From Planctomycetota bacterium (lineage in GTDB: Bacteria > Planctomycetota > OFTM77), in assembly GCA_029260795.1 (NCBI GenBank), contig JAJDCO010000128.1:1-64000 (forward strand): DNA of 64,000 bases, read 5' to 3'. The number at the start of each line of letters is the position of its first letter. Positions within the stretch are counted from its first letter, which is position 1. Below the pieces are notes generated by a model. That model had not been told where the DNA came from. It did no database searches and saw only the letters and a list, made by a program, of their open reading frames with translations. The position numbers and the translations under genes were made by a program. Of the stretch, positions 47,655 through 55,954 are shown piece by piece.

Positions 47655-47942
47655 TCAGTGACTGGGTGATGCTCCCGATTCCAAGCTGTGAGCGGGGTTC
47701 ATGGACTTATTGGGCTCGGCGTCCACCCAGCCCAGCGCCTTGCGCCAAACGACGTCGCCCTTCCAGGCCACGGCGAAAGAGAGGCCGGGCACATGACCTC
47801 GAAGCTGCAAGTGCTCGAGCTGCTCTCGTGCGGGAGCGAAGACCGGATCGAAGTCCAGGCGAGCCGCTTCCAGGGTGAGGCCGGCCGAGCTGAACACGAG
47901 CAGGCCGAAGACGACCGTGACAATGCGGGCTGTCGGAGACAT
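47655..47942 (-). pseudogene. N-terminal fragment of a beta-lactamase-family serine hydrolase
   Basis: A 95-residue frame with a signal peptide (residues 1-26) followed by VFAPAREQLEHLQLRGHVPGLSFAVAWKGDVVWRKALGWVDAE, the start of class C beta-lactamase/penicillin-binding-like hydrolases. Similarity ends at about residue 80, before the SxxK active-site motif that lies about 40 residues further on. The rest of the enzyme (usually 300 or more residues) is missing, so this is a truncated remnant. It is divergent from the beta-propeller gene. Confidence 0.72.
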
Positions 47943-48181
47943 GTCTCTCTCGCTCGAATGAAGGTGGTGCAGAGCGAGTCCGGCAGAACCCTGCGAGGCC
48001 GGTCGTTGACGACTCGACCCACCGCTCGCCTATAATGACGATTCGTCGGTCCTCGGACCATTCGCTTCGAAGCCGTCGCGATCGGAGTAGCTGCCGGGCT
48101 CCTCGTGAACCGCGCACTGCGTGGTTCCTGCCCGCGAGATCGGTCTTCGCGAGACCTATCCCTCTTGAGGAGCCTCTGCTC

Positions 48182-49372
48182 ATGCGCCTCTCCGTCTTCG
48201 TCGCCGCCGTGCTCTCGCTCTCGCCGGCCGCCCGCGCCGACGAGCTGCTCGTTTCCGGGTTCAACAACAATGACGTGCTCCGCTTCGATGGCGTCACGGC
48301 GACTCCGGTCGGCACGCTCGGCGGCGTGCCCGGCGCTCAGGCGATCCGCTTCGGGCCCGACGGCTTGCTCTACGTGTGTGCCGAGGGCGCCGACGAGATC
48401 GTGCGCTTCGATCCGGGTACCGGCGCGGCGCTCGGCGCCTTCGTCTTCGACGATCCGAACACGCCCGCCGATGAGACGGGTGGCTTGGACAACCCGACCG
48501 CGCTCGATTGGGCACCGGATGGCAGCCTCCTCGTGGCGAGCTTCGAGACGGACGCGGTGCTGCGGTATGACGGGACGACCGGCGCGTTTCTCGGGGTGTT
48601 CATCGCGAGCGGCCTCGCCGGGCTCGATGGCCCCGACAACGGGATGCAGCTCGGTGCCGATGGCTTCTTGTGGGTGCCGAGCTTCTGGAACGATCAGGTG
48701 ATGCGATTCGACGCGACGACGGGTGCGTTCGTGGATACGGCGATGACGGCCGCCGACGGCCTGAGTCGTCCGCGCGACTTCATCTTCCACACCGACGGAT
48801 TCGTCTATGTCAGCAGCGAAGGCAACGGTCGGGTCTTTCGGCGCCCGATGGCCGGCGGTGCGTGGACCCTCTTCGCGAGCTCGCCGTCGGCGGCCGGGAT
48901 TGCCTTCGGACCGGATGGGAATCTCTACGTCGCCAACTCCAACCGCGACACGGTGCGTCGACATGCGACCGATGGCACGTTCCTCGATGCCTTCATCCCT
49001 CGCGCCGCGGGATTGCAGGCGCCGGTGTATATCCGATTCGTGCCGGAATTCGGCTATCGACTCGCACCGATCACACCGGGCACTGCAGGCACTCCGAACA
49101 CCTTGACAGCCGAGCGCGCAACACCCGGGAGCACGGAGTACTTCGTCTTTGGGCTCCAAACCGGCTCCCTCACCGTTCCCGGCTGCGGAGGGGGATTCCC
49201 CCTCGAGCTCGGTCAGCCATTCCTACTCGGTGCCGCCGTCACGGCAAATGACGGCAAGGCATCGTGGACCCAGATGGTGCCGGCGAGCGCCGCGGGCGCG
49301 ACGGTCTTCTTCCAGGCCGTGGAGCTGTCGAGCTGCCAAGTGACGCGCGTGCAACGGCACACGTTCCAGTAG
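48182..49372 (+). CDS. Secreted NHL/SMP-30-like beta-propeller protein
   Basis: A 396-residue protein with a signal peptide (MRLSVFVAAVLSLSPAARA). Residues 20-285 consist of repeated propeller blades with the motif F-G-P-D-G-x-L-Y-V and similar (IRFGPDGLLYVCAE, LDWAPDGSLLVASFETD, MQLGADGFLWVPSFWND, FIFHTDGFVYVSS, IAFGPDGNLYVANSN), about six blades. The last 105 residues form a distinct beta-rich domain with three cysteines, similar in position and general style to the C-terminal domain of the beta-helix protein at 28494. GAGGAG precedes the start by 8 bases. Probably a surface or periplasmic binding protein. Confidence 0.87.
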   Translation: MRLSVFVAAVLSLSPAARADELLVSGFNNNDVLRFDGVTATPVGTLGGVPGAQAIRFGPDGLLYVCAEGADEIVRFDPGTGAALGAFVFDDPNTPADETGGLDNPTALDWAPDGSLLVASFETDAVLRYDGTTGAFLGVFIASGLAGLDGPDNGMQLGADGFLWVPSFWNDQVMRFDATTGAFVDTAMTAADGLSRPRDFIFHTDGFVYVSSEGNGRVFRRPMAGGAWTLFASSPSAAGIAFGPDGNLYVANSNRDTVRRHATDGTFLDAFIPRAAGLQAPVYIRFVPEFGYRLAPITPGTAGTPNTLTAERATPGSTEYFVFGLQTGSLTVPGCGGGFPLELGQPFLLGAAVTANDGKASWTQMVPASAAGATVFFQAVELSSCQVTRVQRHTFQ

Positions 49373-49440
49373 GCGTTTGACGCCCTTCCGGGAGCGGCGT
49401 TGGAGGCGGTTGCCCCAATGGACACCGAACGGTCATTCGA

Positions 49441-49581
49441 GGTTCCGCCCCTCCAGGGCGGCCGCGTCGGGTATCGAACGTCGACGGGTTGTTCGCTGCC
49501 CATCGCGGACCCCAGGCACCACCGGCGCGTCGACGTTTGGGTTCCGCCCCTCCAGGGCGTCCGGGCCGGGTATCGAACGTC
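49441..49581 (+). repeat. Two 42-base direct repeats with internal hairpin
   Basis: Copies at 49441-49482 and 49540-49581 start GGTTCCGCCCCTCCAGGGCG and end GGGTATCGAACGTC; they differ at four positions. Each contains a hairpin CGCCC...GGGCG around CTCCA. The element lies in a 250-base gap between convergent genes (beta-propeller on + and methyltransferase on -) that otherwise holds no gene. Confidence 0.8.
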
Positions 49582-49622
49582 CAACCATCCACCGGGCCAC
49601 GCGCCTGAAGGGGCGCTATCGG

Positions 49623-50477
49623 CTACGGCGCCTGTCCGACGATGTAGGCGATCCACGCCTCGTCGGCTTCGCCGTGCTTGGCACGGCGGTAGACGCCGCT
49701 GCCTTCGCCGGTTCCCCGGTCGGTGGTCTCCCAGAGCACGTGGACGTCTTCGAACCCGGCCTCGGTCAGGAGCTCATGGAGCTCGGGGAGGGTCCAGAGG
49801 CGCCAGTCGTAGACGAAGGCGTTCTTCATCTCGCTGCCGTCTTCGAAGAGGAAGTGAATCTTGCACTTCACGTGGTAGGTGACCGGATCGAAGGAGTCCT
49901 GATCCCAGACGTAGGTGAAGTCGTCGTACTCGGTCTCCTCCTCCTGCTCCTCTTGGGAACCGCTTCCCCCATAGAGATCGAGCACGAGCAGGCCACCTTT
50001 CACCAACGACGATCGCGCGACCTCGAAGTACTGGCGCAAGGAGTCGCGCGTCTTGAAGACGCAGTAGCTGAAGTTCATGGCCGCGATGACCTCGACCTTC
50101 GGCTCGGTCACCTCGAGCACGTTCTCCTGAACCAGCGTCAAGCGCTCGCGCTGCTCGTCGCTGAGCTGGCTGAGGTTGTTCTGTCGGCCCCATTCCAGGG
50201 TCGGTCCGTGGAGGTCGATACCGATCGCACGATTGTCGCGGTGCATCTTGACGAACTCACACGACAGGAGAGCGGTGCCGCAGAAGTCCTCGCGTAGGAT
50301 TCGCAGCGGTCGATCGTTCGCCTTCTTGAATCGCTTGGCGAGGAACTCAGCGTCGAAGTCCGGCGCTTGGACGCTCCGCTGATAGAGAATGTGCCGATCG
50401 GCCGCCTCGGCTGTCAGAACGCCCTTTCGGGAGCGACCGCGCTTCTTCTTCTTTCCGTCCTTCTTTCGCTTCCCCAC
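49623..50477 (-). CDS. Class I SAM-dependent methyltransferase with Lys-rich N-terminus
   Basis: A 284-residue protein. The first 20 residues are a strongly basic stretch (KKDGKKKKRGRSRKG), perhaps for nucleic-acid or ribosome binding. Motif I is LREDFCGTALLSCEFVK near 62-78, motif II is GIDLHGPTLEW near 86, and motif IV is AMNFSYCVFKTRD near 133. The C-terminal 100 residues include a Glu-rich loop (EEQEEETEYDD) and the typical substrate-side strands. A member of the DxCGT-type methyltransferases widespread in planctomycetes; the substrate is unknown. Convergent with the beta-propeller gene; it is preceded on its strand by the ALDH gene, 96 bases away. Confidence 0.87.
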   Translation of the reverse strand: MGKRKKDGKKKKRGRSRKGVLTAEAADRHILYQRSVQAPDFDAEFLAKRFKKANDRPLRILREDFCGTALLSCEFVKMHRDNRAIGIDLHGPTLEWGRQNNLSQLSDEQRERLTLVQENVLEVTEPKVEVIAAMNFSYCVFKTRDSLRQYFEVARSSLVKGGLLVLDLYGGSGSQEEQEEETEYDDFTYVWDQDSFDPVTYHVKCKIHFLFEDGSEMKNAFVYDWRLWTLPELHELLTEAGFEDVHVLWETTDRGTGEGSGVYRRAKHGEADEAWIAYIVGQAP

Positions 50478-50573
50478 TCTCGATTCCCTCCCGACTCGGC
50501 TCCCGCTCTCGATCCCGTCCTGGTCGATCCGGCCCGGCGCTCGTCGCGGGACGGGCGCCGGAGGATCCCCTCG

Positions 50574-52103
50574 TCAATCGACGTCGAACTTCACGCCCTG
50601 GGCCAATGGCAGCTCGTTGGACCAGTTGATGGTGTTCGTCTGGCGGCGCATGTAGGCCTTCCAAGCATCACTCCCCGACTCGCGCCCTCCGCCGGTCTCC
50701 TTCTCGCCGCCGAAGGCACCGCCGATCTCGGCGCCCGAGGTGCCGATGTTGACGTTGGCGATGCCGCAGTCGGAGCCGGCCGCGCACAGGAATCGCTCGG
50801 CGTAGCGCATGTTGAGCGTGAAGATCGAGGACGACAGCCCCTGGGGTACCGCGTTGTGCTTCTCGATCGCGTCCTCGACATCCTTGATCGGGATGAGGTA
50901 GAGGATCGGCGCGAAGGTCTCCTTCTGCACGGTCTCGAAGTGATTCTCCGCCTTCACGATCGCCGGCTTGACGAAGTTGCCACCGCTCAGCTTTCCGTCG
51001 AGCTTCAGCACCTCGCCTCCGAAGATCACCTCACCGCCTTCCTTCTTCACACTCGCCAGCGCGTCCTGCATCTCCTCGACCGAGCCATTCTCGATGAGTG
51101 GGCCACACAGCGTGCTTTCCTCGAGCGGGTCGCCGATGCGCACGCTCTGGTAGGCCGCGAGAAGCCGCTTCGTCACCGTCTCCATCAGGCTCTCGTGACA
51201 GAGCACCCGGCGAGTGCTGGTACAGCGCTGACCCGCGGTTCCGACGGCCCCGAATACGATGGACGGGATGGCGATGCTCAGGTCCGCGTCCTCCATCAAG
51301 ATCACGGCGTTGTTTCCGCCGAGCTCGAGGATGGTCTTGCCGAATCGACCCGAGACCGTTTCGCCCACACGGCGTCCGACCGCGGTCGAGCCGGTGAAGG
51401 AGATCAGAGGCAGCCGATGATCCTCGAGCATCTTTTGTCCGACCTCGCGCCCCGAGCCGATGCAGAGCGTGGCGAGGGCGCCGAGGCCCTCGGCCTCGAG
51501 GACGGGGCGGCAGACGTTGACGAGACCGATGCCGCAGAGCGGTACGGAGCTGGCCGGCTTCCAGACACAGGGGTCGCCGCAGATCCAAGCGATCATCGAG
51601 TTCCAGGCCCAGACGGCCATCGGAAAGTTGAAGGCCGTGATGACACCAACGACTCCGAGCGGCTGCCACTGCTCGCGCATCGCGTGGGCCGGTCGCTCGG
51701 AGTGCATCGAGAGCCCGTAGAGCTGGCGCGCCTGGCCGACGGCGAAGTCGGCGATGTCGATGGCCTCCTGGACCTCCCCCCAGCCCTCTTGAAGGATCTT
51801 GCCATTCTCGAGCGCGATCAGTCGGCCGAGCGCATCTTTCTTCTCGCGCATCGCGTTGCCAACCTGGCGGACGATCTCGCCGCGGTGCGGCGCCGGCATC
51901 ATCCGAAAGCGCTCGAAGGCCTCCTGGGCACCCAACACACAACGATCGTACTCGTCGCCGGTTGCCTGGCGCACCTTGGCAATCACCTCGCCAGTCGCCG
52001 GGCTCTTGCTCTCGAGCCAGCTTCCGCTGGTCTTCAGCCACTCATTGCAGTAAGCGCCGGAGTTCTCGGCTCCGATGCCCAGCTCCTTGAGAAAGTCCAT
52101 CAT
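50574..52103 (-). CDS. Aldehyde dehydrogenase, ALDH7 (alpha-aminoadipic semialdehyde dehydrogenase) type
   Basis: A 509-residue NAD-dependent dehydrogenase. Close to the ALDH7A1/antiquitin group by the segments ENGKILQEGWGEVQEAIDIA, QWQPLGVVGVITAFNFPMAV and NVNIGTSGAEIGGAFGGEK. The nucleotide-site SFTGSTAVGR is near 245, the catalytic Glu in LELGGNNA near 268, and the catalytic Cys in GTAGQRCTS near 302. In known members it oxidises alpha-aminoadipic semialdehyde in lysine breakdown or betaine aldehyde; which one applies here is not decided by sequence alone. The start at MMDFLKEL is preceded by GAGGGCG; the frame is open 22 codons further upstream without homology. Confidence 0.94.
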   Translation of the reverse strand: MMDFLKELGIGAENSGAYCNEWLKTSGSWLESKSPATGEVIAKVRQATGDEYDRCVLGAQEAFERFRMMPAPHRGEIVRQVGNAMREKKDALGRLIALENGKILQEGWGEVQEAIDIADFAVGQARQLYGLSMHSERPAHAMREQWQPLGVVGVITAFNFPMAVWAWNSMIAWICGDPCVWKPASSVPLCGIGLVNVCRPVLEAEGLGALATLCIGSGREVGQKMLEDHRLPLISFTGSTAVGRRVGETVSGRFGKTILELGGNNAVILMEDADLSIAIPSIVFGAVGTAGQRCTSTRRVLCHESLMETVTKRLLAAYQSVRIGDPLEESTLCGPLIENGSVEEMQDALASVKKEGGEVIFGGEVLKLDGKLSGGNFVKPAIVKAENHFETVQKETFAPILYLIPIKDVEDAIEKHNAVPQGLSSSIFTLNMRYAERFLCAAGSDCGIANVNIGTSGAEIGGAFGGEKETGGGRESGSDAWKAYMRRQTNTINWSNELPLAQGVKFDVD

Positions 52104-52322
52104 CTCGCCCTCTTGTATTCGGTTCGGAGACCGCCTCGGCCTTCGCTGTGAACGCGTGAAAGGCGGCATGATACGCCAAGCAGGCGGTCAACGGAACCAG
52201 GCTCGACGACTCCGCTCCGGCCTCGGTTCTCGGAAATCGACCTGCCTCCCGGGGTGTTCGCGCCGTAGTCTGTGGGGCCGACCTGGCTCGTTCTCTCACG
52301 CAACTCCCGGAGGATCTCCGCC

Positions 52323-53138
52323 ATGAAGACCATCCCGACCGTCTTCTGCGCCCTCTTGGCCCTCGCCCCCTTGGCTATGGGTCAGAAGGCGAAAGCTCAA
52401 AAGGTGCAGCTCGTCAAATCGGCCGACATTCGAGTGGCCGACCCGATTCAGAAAGCCGTGGCAGCCGCGGATCGACCGGATCGCGACCAGGCGCGCGACG
52501 CCCATCGCAAGCCCGCCGAGGTCCTCTCGTTCTACGGGTTGAAGCCGGGCATGACAGTCGTCGAGCTGATGGCGGGCGACGGCTATTACGTCGAGATCCT
52601 CTCACGCGCCGTGGGTGAGAAGGGCAAGGTCATCGCCCACAACAGCGAGTACGTCCTGAAGCGATTCGCCGAGGGACCGCTGTCCCAGCGCTTGGCCGGC
52701 GACCGTCTGCCGAACGTCGAGCGCGCGACCAGTGAGGTCGACGCGCTTCCTTTCGCGAAGAACAGCCTCGACATGGTGATCCTCAACCGCTTCTACCACG
52801 ACCTCTATTGGCAGAAGCACCCGGACGGCTCCGAGATCGACCGCGCCCAGATGAACCGCCAGATCCTGGCCGCGCTCAAGCCGGGCGGTGTCTATGCCAT
52901 CGTCGATCATCATGCCGAGAAGGGCAGCGGTGCCCGCGACGTGCTCTCTTTGCACCGAGTCGATGCCGAGATGATCCGCAAGGAGATCCTGGCGGCCGGC
53001 TTCCAGCTCGAAGCCGAGACCGACCTGCTCACCGATCCCACGGACACGCGCGACTGGAACATCTTCGCGGATCAGGCGGCGCGCCGAGACCAAACCGACC
53101 GATTCGTGTGGCGATTCCGCAAGCCCAGCGACGGCTGA
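52323..53138 (+). CDS. Exported class I SAM-dependent methyltransferase-like protein
   Basis: A 271-residue protein with a Sec signal peptide (residues 1-20, ALLALAPLAMGQ) followed by a methyltransferase domain: motif I VVELMAGDGYYVEILSRAVG near 79-98, motif IV NSLDMVILNRFYHDLYW near 147, and a GGVYAIVDHHAEKGSG segment near 195. SAM is not known in the periplasm, so an exported member is odd, yet such leader-bearing relatives are found in many proteobacteria and planctomycetes. It might be anchored inside or use another ligand. The start is supported by GGAGGA 6-7 bases upstream. Confidence 0.85.
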   Translation: MKTIPTVFCALLALAPLAMGQKAKAQKVQLVKSADIRVADPIQKAVAAADRPDRDQARDAHRKPAEVLSFYGLKPGMTVVELMAGDGYYVEILSRAVGEKGKVIAHNSEYVLKRFAEGPLSQRLAGDRLPNVERATSEVDALPFAKNSLDMVILNRFYHDLYWQKHPDGSEIDRAQMNRQILAALKPGGVYAIVDHHAEKGSGARDVLSLHRVDAEMIRKEILAAGFQLEAETDLLTDPTDTRDWNIFADQAARRDQTDRFVWRFRKPSDG

Positions 53139-53267
53139 GCGAGCGCTGCCCATCGAAGCTCGAGCACGGAAGGTGAGCGGGATCTCGAAGCGTGAGCTCT
53201 GAGCTCCAATACGAACGAGCACCCGCGATTGGGATTGCATCCACGATCGGATGCCGGGAATAGCAAT

Positions 53268-53302
53268 GAAGCAAGCCCGCGGCGACGCCGCGGGCTCGCT
53301 TC
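53268..53302 (+). terminator. Strong terminator hairpin
   Basis: AGCCCGCGGC (53274-53283) and GCCGCGGGCT (53287-53296) form ten exact pairs around a GAC loop, extended by GAAGC/GCTTC outside with a small mismatch, followed by GTTTGG. It lies 130 bases after the methyltransferase stop. Confidence 0.8.
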
Positions 53303-53428
53303 GTTTGGAAGCACGGAGGGGTCGGCGGAAAGCACGCAATCGTTGTTCATTCGTGATAGGCTCGTGCACTCATCAAGGGAAACCAGCACTCGACAGCCTG
53401 GCCGGCCATACTCGCAATGGAGTCTCCC

Positions 53429-54217
53429 ATGCTCCTCTGGAGATGCCCCTCGGTCAGCCTGGCAGTCGGGATCGTCCTCGCCACGATCGGATGCTCGACC
53501 ACAGTGGATGTCGACGGTGAGGATGCCGGCACCTTCTTCGGAGTCGTTCGCGGGAGCCTCGCGATACCCGTGGAGCCTCGAGTCGAGGGCCGTGACGAGA
53601 CGGAGGACCCCACTCCACCAGAGCGGGGTCCGGCCCACTCCGATGTGACGGAGAGCGACCAGGAGGCCACAGCGGTCCTCTTCGCGGTCGAGCTCGAGCT
53701 CTCTCGCGCGGAGCCTCGAGACGATCAATTCGTCGGAGCAGGAACTCAGCTCGACATCGACGATCACGTGTTTCCGGGTCCGACGCGGGTGGAGCACGAC
53801 TTCGAGGTCACGGACTACTTGGCCTATGCCCGAGTCGGAGCCCGCTTCGAGGACCGTCTTCAAGTCGAGGGCCTGTTTGGGCTCGATGCGGGCACCGTGC
53901 ATCTTCGCACGCGGAGCCTGGGTCGCTCGACATCGGAAGGCACCTTCACCATTGGCCCGTTGGTCGGCTTGAAGACCACCGTCGATCTCTTCGATTGGTG
54001 GTCGATCTATGGAATGGCCCATGCCAGCTTCGGCTTCGGCCGGGAAGGCGCGACGTCTTCCAAGAAGCTCGTCGAGCTAGGAGCCCAATTCAGCCCCATC
54101 GACTCGGTCGGCGTATTCGCGGGCTGGAGAAAGCGCGTCTTGGACATCTCGAGGCGCGGTAGCGACTTCGACCTCGACTTCTCAGGGCCACTGGTCGGGA
54201 TTCAGCTCAACTTCTGA
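53429..54217 (+). CDS. Outer-membrane beta-barrel-type lipoprotein
   Basis: A 262-residue protein. The leader ends with a lipobox LATIGC (cysteine at about residue 22). After an acidic low-complexity linker (residues 35-75), the rest has alternating hydrophobic patterns (LAYARVGARFEDRLQVEGLFGLD, TFTIGPLVGLKTTVDLFDWW, VGVFAGWRKRVLDI) and ends in Phe (VGIQLNF), typical of outer-membrane barrel proteins. The start at the second Met (MLLWRC) is preferred over the ATG 12 bases earlier because GGAG stands 6 bases before it. The function is unknown. Confidence 0.78.
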   Translation: MLLWRCPSVSLAVGIVLATIGCSTTVDVDGEDAGTFFGVVRGSLAIPVEPRVEGRDETEDPTPPERGPAHSDVTESDQEATAVLFAVELELSRAEPRDDQFVGAGTQLDIDDHVFPGPTRVEHDFEVTDYLAYARVGARFEDRLQVEGLFGLDAGTVHLRTRSLGRSTSEGTFTIGPLVGLKTTVDLFDWWSIYGMAHASFGFGREGATSSKKLVELGAQFSPIDSVGVFAGWRKRVLDISRRGSDFDLDFSGPLVGIQLNF

Positions 54218-54273
54218 TCACACGGAACGGCTCGTAAGCTGCTCTTCGGAATGCGGCCTGTGCCTTCCGAACG

Positions 54274-54314
54274 ACACGAGCCCCCGGCCGACGGCCGGGG
54301 GCTCGTGTGGTTTT
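54274..54314. terminator. 16-bp perfect terminator stem-loop
   Basis: The arms ACACGAGCCCCCGGCC (54274-54289) and GGCCGGGGGCTCGTGT (54293-54308) match at all 16 positions around a GAC loop and are followed by GGTTTT. It lies between the convergent lipoprotein and ABC-permease genes and is the strongest terminator in the window. Confidence 0.9.
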
Positions 54315-54317
54315 GTT

Positions 54318-54333
54318 GCCGGCTAAAGCCGGC
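54318..54333 (+). repeat. Dispersed hairpin repeat, GCCGGCT/AGCCGGC arms
   Basis: Perfect 7-base arms around an AA loop and 3-prime flank GCTCCGAGC. Same architecture as the copies at 12653, 12838, 12963, 30220, 30510, 32776 and 35885. It directly follows the terminator at 54274. Confidence 0.7.
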
Positions 54334-54361
54334 GCTCCGAGCTCCGCTCCGAGCTCCGAAG

Positions 54362-55954
54362 CTACCTCGAGCGCATCCATCGGAAGAGCTCTTTGATCTT
54401 CGGAGGTTGGCCGGTGCGCAGGATGCCGATTCGGAAGACCTTGCTCGTCAGATAGAGCACCAGAAGAGTGAAGGCGACCATCAGAACGCCGGTGCCGACG
54501 ACGTCGAAGAGAGGCGGATCGGCGGCGGCCCGGTTCATCATGATGAAGGGCGTATAGATCGGCACCCAAGAGAGCACGGTCGCCAACGTTCCGTTCGGGT
54601 CCTTGGGAATGAACATCATGGTGAAGACCGGCACGATCATAATGAGCATGACCGGACCCATGAGGTTCTGAGCTTCCTTGAGGGTATTGCACACACTCCC
54701 GATGGCGAGGAACATGCCGGCGTACATCAAGTAGCCGAAGAAGAAGTAGATGGCGAATGCGGGGAGCAAGCCACTGGTGGTGAGCACCTCGAGCATGGCG
54801 TTGGCCAGCTCGGCCTCGGGGCCAGCCTTTGCCATTACGACGATGATGAGCGTCCCGACCCAGGTGCCGAGCATCGTGAGCCCGACGCAAGCGATTCCGA
54901 TCAGCTTGCCCATCATGAGCTCTCGCGCCGTGACGGACGAGAGCAGCACCTCGATGATGCGATTCGACTTCTCTTCGATCGTGTTGTTCAGCAGCATCTG
55001 CGAGATGGTGAAGATGCCGATCCACAAGAGATAGACGAAGCCGACCGGCGCCCACTGACGGATCTGGTCCGCCATGCTGACCTCTTCTTCACCGACGTCC
55101 TTTTTCGCATTGAGGCTCACGAAGGGGACGTAGGTCTTCTCGACCTGCTGTACCTGAGAGACATCGACGCCCCGGTCGACGTACTCGGCTCGCCGCAGCT
55201 CCTCGTTGATCGCGCGCTCGACCACCTCTTTGGCGTCGGTGTCGGCGAGGTTGGTCGACCAGTACTCGACCCCGCGACGCTCCTCACCGATCGACATCTT
55301 GGGCTGATTCGGTCGCACCACCTGCTCGGCCACGTCGACCGGGATCTGAATGAACGCGAAGAGCTCCTTCTCCTTGCCGTCGACCGTGATCATCTCGTCG
55401 CCCTTCAAGAAGGGCTTCATGTCCTGGGCAGTCTGCTTCATATCGGAGGCATCCCCGACCTGAGGCATGGGGACCAGGTGGTATCGATGCTTGGGCTCTT
55501 CGAAATCGGGACGGTCCGCGACCAGCATCGGCTTCATCATCTCCAGCGAGGCCTCGACGCCGCCGCTGTCGAAGAACTGCTGAACCACCTCACGGTTGGA
55601 GTCTGTGAACTGGTTCATCATGGCCTCAGGGTCGATGGCCGGGATCTTCTCGAAGTTGATCTTCTTCTTGCCCTCGCCCTCCGTCTTGTTGGCGTACTTC
55701 TTCGCGTAATCGCCGAAGGCCCTGAAGATGTCCCGCTTGTGGAGCCACTCGAGCTCCTTGTCGATCGCGTCTCCGTAGTTGCCCGACTGATCGTTGATCG
55801 CAACGTAGCGCGTCGGGGTGGCCTTGTTCAGCAGGGTTTGGATCTCGAAGCTCATGTAAATGATGACGGGAAAGATGAAGAGCCCGATCCAGAAGCCCTT
55901 CGTCTTTGCGTTCTCGGCGTACTCCCGCAACGCCACCAGCAGCGCATACTTCAT
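54362..55954 (-). CDS. ABC-2 type exporter permease (NatB-like)
   Basis: A 530-residue membrane protein. One membrane helix lies at 22-40 (FWIGLFIFPVIIYMSF), then a large extracytoplasmic domain of about 265 residues, then five helices between 305 and 515, with the ABC-2 family element EEKSNRIIEVLLSSVTARELMMGKLIG near 335-360. This matches the NatB/YhaP subfamily with the large loop between helices 1 and 2. It pairs with the ATPase encoded just upstream on the same strand (4-base overlap), making a sodium- or drug-export type transporter; the substrate is not certain. Confidence 0.92.
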   Translation of the reverse strand: MKYALLVALREYAENAKTKGFWIGLFIFPVIIYMSFEIQTLLNKATPTRYVAINDQSGNYGDAIDKELEWLHKRDIFRAFGDYAKKYANKTEGEGKKKINFEKIPAIDPEAMMNQFTDSNREVVQQFFDSGGVEASLEMMKPMLVADRPDFEEPKHRYHLVPMPQVGDASDMKQTAQDMKPFLKGDEMITVDGKEKELFAFIQIPVDVAEQVVRPNQPKMSIGEERRGVEYWSTNLADTDAKEVVERAINEELRRAEYVDRGVDVSQVQQVEKTYVPFVSLNAKKDVGEEEVSMADQIRQWAPVGFVYLLWIGIFTISQMLLNNTIEEKSNRIIEVLLSSVTARELMMGKLIGIACVGLTMLGTWVGTLIIVVMAKAGPEAELANAMLEVLTTSGLLPAFAIYFFFGYLMYAGMFLAIGSVCNTLKEAQNLMGPVMLIMIVPVFTMMFIPKDPNGTLATVLSWVPIYTPFIMMNRAAADPPLFDVVGTGVLMVAFTLLVLYLTSKVFRIGILRTGQPPKIKELFRWMRSR

